A stretch of 64,000 bases of DNA from Macquaria australasica. Taxonomy: Eukaryota; Chordata; Actinopteri; Centrarchiformes; Percichthyidae. A program made the position numbers and the translations under genes. Position 1 is the stretch's first letter; each line of letters starts with the position of its first letter. Of the stretch, positions 52,301 through 59,796 are shown one piece after another. The notes below the pieces were generated by a model, which saw only the letters and a program-made list of their open reading frames with translations, did no database searches and was not told the origin of the DNA. The stretch is from contig SEMN01000203.1 of assembly GCA_005408345.1 (NCBI GenBank), positions 186,001 to 250,000 on the forward strand, read 5' to 3'.

Positions 52301-55300
52301 TCCATATATAACCCTTAGTGGTATGTATACGTCCCTGACTCTTGTGCTAGCATACACTCCAAGAAAATACTTGGCATGCTCTGTGTCATAGTAGGCCAAG
52401 AGCATAATGGAAAATTAAATGACTATTAATACCAATGCCTCCCACTCTTTCATCAAGTATCCATCAAGTACAGTACCCACAGTAGAGTACACACATAACA
52501 TCTTTATTATATTTTGCCTAGAGCCCCACAGACCATAAAGTACACCTGTGTTTGCTGTAAAATAATCAAGGTCCTTAACTAGAATTTTGGTCCCTCTACA
52601 AGACAGGGCCTCTCAATTAGGTAATATTGCAGGACCTGAACTGAGGTATTTATCATCTCAGTTTACACTGTGCTTTAGTGGTGCATATTCAGAAACAAAT
52701 GGGCAACTAATCAAATTATCACAAGCTATGTGACACCCTGGGGCTTTTGGGGCCTGCTTTGCCCAGTTGGTAATCCAATCTCAGTAATAATATAATATAA
52801 TAATCATAATTTTCTTATTGTCAACAAATCCCATGAAAAGACCAAAACCAACAATGTGTTCATCCTTATCTCAGTACTTTGTGACTTCCCTACCGTGTCT
52901 GTGGCTTTCAGCCCCAAGCCCATTGGTTTTTGCTGAAGATATAAATCTTTAAAAGCAGCTCACAAATATATAGTTTAATTTAAAAGAAACATTTTTAAAA
53001 ATGTCTTAAAAATGTCCTAAAACAGCTGGGCACTGTAGTTTTTATCAAACGTTACTCAAACAGGAGGAAATAATGCATTTGTTGGGGACTATTTCCAGCT
53101 GCGGATAAATCCACATTTGGTGCTCTAGTGAGTATTTGGGGCAGCACCAGTCTGAATTCTGTATTTGAGAACATTTGAGTTGACTCTGGCTGCTCCTCAC
53201 CTCTACAAGGCCCTAGTTTAAAACTTGGATTTGAGTGTAAGGTTAAAAACATGGATTAGGTTTAGTTTAGGATGTTTAATTTCAAACTTGTACAATAATT
53301 TAGATATCTGTGAGATAGTTGCTGCATCCCCTTTATGTTGGTCTCAATAACACCAGCACTGGCCTGAGACCGAGAGCACGGCCGACTGCTGGCATTATTC
53401 TGACCACCACAGAGTCCAACCTCATCCTTACATATTCATTATACTGTATGTTTTGGTTCTTCCCTTTTTGGACATCATGCTTATCCAGTGTAGTTTCTCA
53501 ATGTCACATTTACAGCCATAACTCTTCCTTAATGCAATACGAACCACATTTAATCCCAAGACGAGATCATAATCATAATAAGATTTACAGTAACCTCTGA
53601 CCCCTGTGCCGTTCCCTCACCTGTCATAGTCTCCATTACAGAGTGCTCGAACAGGGATGGTAAATGGCTGCCAAACAGGGTTCAGATTGTTCTTGATCAC
53701 CTCGGTCTTGTGGCAGATGGTGAACCTGGAAACACAGACAGATAGCTCAACATGGTGAGGAGGACAATTCTAAAAAGAATACTTTTTCTTAAGAAAATAC
53801 AGGTTGATGGGAGCTAGGGTGGACAGGAAATATGTCAGAAAGGTTCCTGCAGTGGTTTGATCACCACTTCCTGTAGAATGCAATGTGTAAAGTTCGTGCG
53901 TATACAGTACTAATATTTTCTTATCTCTGGGTGAGCATTCAAAGGCACCTCATTCAGACACGCAGACAGTCTCTTGAAATATATCTCAGCTGAATAAAAT
54001 CTTCAGTGTTAGACTGTAGAAACATAACTGGCCCACAGAGGGGTTTGATCCTGAACTGTAAATCTGAAATATTGGAGGATACAGTGAGTACAGATTAGAA
54101 CTTTCTGTCTGAGTGTCATGAAAATCTATTAGCCCTTCTTCCATCTGACGGGCAAGAAGCTTTCAGACTCCTCATGGGACTGGATCCAACAGAGAAATCT
54201 GCTCTCAGACTTTCAGTTGCTGTCAGTAACAAGGGAAAAAAGAGTTGCAACAGATGAGTGGCAAACTCACCTCAGCTCAACAGATGGACTGTACTATAAA
54301 GGATTTACTACAAGTCATTTAACACGCACCTAACAAAAACACACACTTACGTCCCATCCTCGTTGCTCCGGTAGAAGACGAGGAAAGGGTCAGACTTGCC
54401 AAAGAAATCCTTTTTATCTAGCTTGTTGGCACAGAGCTGCATGGTGGCTATGTCCTGGAAGAAACAACACGTTTATTTTTACACCTTCCAATCATTTTTT
54501 CAAGTATGGTTTAGTTCAGACTTCACCTGGACTGTGAACTAAACACCATTCACTCATTAGTTCACTTGTTGCTTGAAAGAACTGATACCCAGAAAAACAC
54601 ATTGTGACCTGTTCAGGATGGACTTGGCTGTCTTTACTTAAGACTCAGTGTAAGATTTGACATTCAAGACCTGAGAACTCAGTTGCCAGTGTATTAGGTT
54701 CACCTATTATGGCTAAAACTAGATTGCATTAGTAAAAGTATAAAGTAAGTGCATTTACTTAAGTGTCCTACTTTTACTCCACTACTTTTCAGAGGGAAAT
54801 ATTCTACTTTTCACTACATTTATTTCACAGTTGTAGTTACAAACAGATTAAAACTTTTTATTTAAAAACATGAGAAAATACAGCACATTGTTAAAGATCA
54901 AAGCAGTGGTTCCCAATCTTTTTGTAACCTCTCACAAAAAAGCAGTGCGTTGTTGGGGCTCCGTGTCACGTTTCAGAGACATTTCCCTCTAAACGCTGTT
55001 AATGGTTTCATTTGAATAACTCTCTTGAATATTCAAGACCTGAAGAGGTCAAATGATCAAATATTTAACAAAAACAGCAAAGTCCAAAAGTTGAATAAAG
55101 ATTTGTGTAGCAGAACTTTGTTTTTCATTCTTTTCAGCCCTCATTATTCATCTGACGACCCCTCAGATTTATCTACCCTTTGGAGGGGCCTGACCCCTGG
55201 TTTGGGAACCAGTGGATTATATATTTAAAAGAAAATACAAAATATATTGAAAAACATATAAACTAGCTCCACCTGGACTAGCTTCAACAGAAAAATGCTG

Positions 55301-58300
55301 CTTATACATTGATGTGTCAGTATTAACAATCTAATCATGTAATATACAGTAATATGTCACAGGAGACATTTTTCTGCTTTATGAGTACTTTGACTTTTGA
55401 AACTTTTCATACAATTTGCTGATAATACTTGCTGATTTTACTTAGGTAAGGGATCTGAGTACTTCACTGGTGTACATGACCCATAAAACAAGGATTTGGT
55501 CGCATTTCTGCAGTTCACATCTAAACAGTCTAATACTACATCTGCAGCCACAACTGTTATAATGAAATTCATTCATTCTGAAAACATGAATATGATTGTA
55601 AACCACATAAACTTGTAAAAAAAATGTTATTTCTAGATGTTTAGCAGTGCCTGCGTATGTGATTTACAGGTCAGCAAACCAAAAAATTGTCATGATCCAA
55701 AGGACTCTAGTGTGGACTTGTGTGTTTTTTGGTCTTGTTGTTTCCTGTTTTATTTTGAAATTACTGTTCTTGTTTCCTTGTATGCTGTTTATTTCCTGTC
55801 TTTGTTTTCCCGCCAGTTTTGATTGCTTTCACCTGTGTCTCGTTACTCACCTGTGTCTGTTTCCCTCGTTGTCTCCTCTCCCTTTGTTCTCTGTCGCGTC
55901 ATTGATTATGTTGTTGCTGTTAGTTCTCTCCCTGTGCCTCAGTTTTCAGTCTTTCGTTCTCAGTTTCTCTGTTCCTGGTCTTCCTGTGTGTCGTTTCCTG
56001 AGTTCTTGTTGTAAGCTTATTTTGTATTCAATAAACCTTTCATCTGCTGGAGCCTCCGCGACTGTCCGCATTTGGGTCCTCTCCCTGCTGCCTCCATATG
56101 GCTTATCGTGGCAGATCTGCCTCGATGGCTTTCCATGATAGAATGACACGACCCGACTTGGACCCAGTGGACTGTTTTCCTCGCAAGTGTGTGCCTCCGA
56201 AGCCAGGTACCCCTATGTACACTTTCTTCAGGTTCCTGGGGTATTCAGGGGACTGGACTGGGAGCCAGCCCCCAGTCAGCTTTGCATCAGCCTGCTAGCA
56301 ACCGGCCTGCTAGCCAACGGCCTGCTAGCCTCAAGTCTCCTTCACCCTTCGCGGGCACGCGGCTGGCCATATTCACGGGAACCCGCGGTGGCCACAGGAG
56401 AAGTGGTCGTCGGGGTTCCCGACGCCACTGGCAGCCGTCCAGCACCCCAGAGTCTCCGCTGCCCAGCACTACAAACTGCCCTGCTTCTGCTCCAGATCCA
56501 TGGTTGGCGGTCCGGCCGACTCCTGTTCCTTGTCTCCAGTTGGCGGCCCGGCCAGCTTCTGTTCCTGTGCCCGAGTTGGCGGCCCAGCCAACGCTGGACC
56601 CAGTTCCTGAGTCGGTGGTCCGGCCGACCCCTGCTTCCAAGACCTGGTTGGTGAACCGGCCGACGTCAGCTCCTGTTCCTCAGTCGGCGGTCCAGCCAAT
56701 GCCGGACCCAGTTCCTGAGTCGGCGGTCCAGCCTACACCAGTTCCTGCTCCAGTGCCCATCGAGCTGCCGCCGCAGCCTCAGCCTCCTGTGCCCGTCCAG
56801 CTGCCGCCGCAGCTTCAGCCTCCTGTGCCCATCCAGCTGCCGCCGCAGCTTCAGCCTCCTGTGCCCGTCCAGCTGCCGCCGCAGCTTCAGCCTCCAGTGC
56901 CCGTCCAGCTGCCGCTGCAGCCTCCTTCTCCAGTGCCGGTTCTCATTGAGCTCCAGCTGCAGCCTCCAAGTCCCTGTTCCCGTCCAGCTGCAGCCTCCAG
57001 TCCCTGTTCCCGTCCAGCTGCAGCCTCCAGTGCCAGTTCCTGCAGAGTGGCTCCTTCGTCGTTGCCGGCCTCCTGCCCGGCCTCCCGAGCGGCTCCTTCC
57101 TCGTCGCCGGCCTCCTGCCCGGCCTCCCGAGCGGCTCCTTCCTCGTCGCCGGCCTCCCGAGCGGCTCCTTCCTCGTCGCCGGCCTCCTGCCCGGCCTCCC
57201 GAGCGGCTCCTTCCTCGTCGCCGGCCTCCCGAGCGGCTCCTTCGTCGTCGCCGGCCTCCCGAGCGGCTCCTTCGTCGCCGCCGGCATCCTGCCCGGCCTC
57301 CCGAGCGGCTCCTTCCTCGTCGCCGGCCTCCTGCCCGGCGTCCGGCCTGACTCCCTTCCCTCGTCGCCCGGCCTCCCGGCGGCTCCTTCCCTGTCGCCCG
57401 GCCTCCTGCCCGGCCTCCCGGCGGCTCCTTCCCTGCGTCGCCCGACCTCCCAGGCAGCTCCTTCCACCGTGCCCCGGCCTCCTGCCCGGCCTCCCGGCTC
57501 CTTCCCTGCGTCGCCCGGCCTCCCGGCCGGCTCCTTAAGTCACCCGCCCGGCATCCTGCCCGGCCTCCCGAGCGGCACCTTCGTCGCCGCCGGCCTCCTG
57601 CCCAGCCTCCCGAGCGGCTCCTTCTTCGCCGCCGGCCTCCTGCCCGGCCTCCTGCCCGGCCTCCCGAGCGGCTCCTTCGTCGCCGCCGGCATCCTGCCCG
57701 GCCTCCCGAGCGGCTCCTTCATCGCCGCCGACATCCTGCCCGGCCCCCAGAGTGGTTTCCCGTGTCTGGTTGCCCTCCAGGCCGTCCGCCTGAGGGGTCC
57801 TGTCTGGTCTCTGCCCTGCCCCCAGGCCGTCCACCTGTGGGGTCCTGTCTGGTCTCTGCCCTTCCTCCAGGCCGTCCGCCTGAAGGGTCCTGTTTGGCTT
57901 CTGCCCTGCCTCCTGGCCATCCTCCCGAGCGGCTCCCCACGTCTGGTCGTCCTCCAGGCCATCCGCTTGAGGAGTTCTGTCCAGCCCCGGGTCTGGTTGT
58001 TCTGGGTCCCTCCTCCGGGACCCCCTCCGCCCACCCGAGTTGGTGCTCCCTGAGGGACGTCTGGGATCCGTCCCTTAAAGGGGGGGTTCTGTCATGATCC
58101 AAAGGACTCTAGTGTGGACATTTTTTGGTCTTGTTGTTTCCTGTTTTATTTTGAAATTACTGTTCTTGTTTCCTTGTGTGCTGTTTATTTCCTGTCTTTG
58201 TTTTCCCGCCAGTTTTGATTGCTTTCACCTGTGTCTCGTTACTCACCTGTGTCTGTTTCCCTCGTTGTCTCCTCTCCCTTTGTTCTCTGTCACGTCATTG

Positions 58301-59796
58301 ATTATGTTGTTGCTGTTAGTTCTCTCCCTGTGCCTCAGTTTTCAGTCTCTCGTTCTCAGTTTCTCTGTTCCTGGTCTTCCTGTGTGTCGTTTCCTGAGTT
58401 CTTGTTGTAAGTTTATTTTGTATTCAATAAACCTTTCATCTGCTGGAGCCTCCGCGACTGTCCGCATTTGGGTCCTCTCCCTGCTGCCTCCATATGGCTT
58501 ATCGTGGCAGATCTGCCTCGATGGCTTTCCATGACAAAAATAGACACATAGGGGTGCTGTGATTTTGTTTGATTGCTGGATTTCATTATGCAAAAAAAAG
58601 AATGCATGATCTAATTAGGATGGTTCAGATCTGTTCACAATGCAGAGAGGAACCAGATGGAAAAAACACCCCTAAGTCTCCTTTGTTTGATAAGTAAACA
58701 AAATGTTTCACTCCTAAAATCATTTTCTTTCATTATACCACATCATACCAAAATACCTGTTTCTGATTGGATGGCAGATGCCCATTAAAATCACCAAACC
58801 CCAAAGATACTCAGGGGCCAATATTTTCGGTTTTCATTTTAAGCCTTCAGTGAATTTGTGTTTATTTTCATTGTTAAAGGTGTACTCCAGTGATTATTAT
58901 TAGTTATTATCAATATTGCACTTCCATTACGTTTGGGGATTCACAAGAGACAAAAACAATAGTCAAAATCAAGATATTTGACTTTTATTAACTAGTATGT
59001 ATATCTTGTTATAATGTGAAAATATTGTGTTGTAACGTGAAAATCGTCTTGTTATAACAATAAACGTTTCACGTTATAACGTGATACTGATCCGTTTGTC
59101 TTTTTCTGGCGTGGCAGCAATACGCTGACGTATGAACCACAACTAATAAATGGGAATGAACCGTTGAGTTCTGAAGCCCTCAAGGACTCTGTAGTATACT
59201 TTCAGTACTGCAGTGTGAGTTTAACCCTCCTCACTGTCACATGCATGATATGGTATGACGAAGGTTAAACTTAATTCTATGTAGACAGAGAACTGCTTCT
59301 TCAGCATTTTAAATCATGTCTATTGCATGTGTTTGCATGTAAAAGTAATACCATACTGTAATACCATGGTGAGCATGTTTGTGTGTGGGATGTGTATGCT
59401 TGCATGTGCTCCTCTCTTTGATTGGAGTGTCTAATTATTTACCCACTGTGGCAAGAAAAGTGAACTATAAGACTGGATAAATAATTCATGAGCGGCTCTC
59501 ATTATCACTGAAGGAAAAGTACAAATTCACTTTCCTTCCACTTGATGACAAAATTATTCTGAACAAGGCACTTGGCAAAGTCAAAAATGGAAACACACAA
59601 CGTGACTGTCATGAATTCAGACTGTAGTGCTTAACTTTCTGACCCCTGTCTCGGACTGTTTATATAACCGAGTGTGTGTGTGTGTGTGTAAGCCTGGAGA
59701 AAGACAGTGTCCTGAGTATGATCTGATACTAACCCGGCAGTTACTGAGCTCCTCAGCTGTGAAGATGATGGTTCCACACTTCTTCCCAGGAATCCC

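Larger units (their letters stand above)
55688..58536 (+). mobile_element. Complete non-autonomous LTR retrotransposon with target duplication
   Basis: Two LTRs (55688-56140 and 58090-58536), flanked by AAAAT on both sides (55683-55687 and 58537-58541). A polypurine tract precedes the right LTR. The interior of 1.95 kb contains no protease, reverse transcriptase, RNase H or integrase, only a GC-rich region of tandem repeats. The LTRs differ by one 6-base indel and about half a dozen substitutions, so insertion is recent. It must have been mobilised by proteins of a related autonomous element. It lies in the intron between exons 1 and 2 of those seen, antisense to copine. Confidence 0.92.

Noticed and set aside
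57067..57745. Regularly repeated units as a CRISPR array
   Set aside because: Units are directly tandem with no unique spacers, and the host is a vertebrate; it is a minisatellite.
56189..58053. Long proline-rich frames as a host mucin-like or proline-rich gene
   Set aside because: They lie wholly inside an LTR element and are open only because the GC-rich 36/42/30-base repeats lack stop codons in several frames on both strands.
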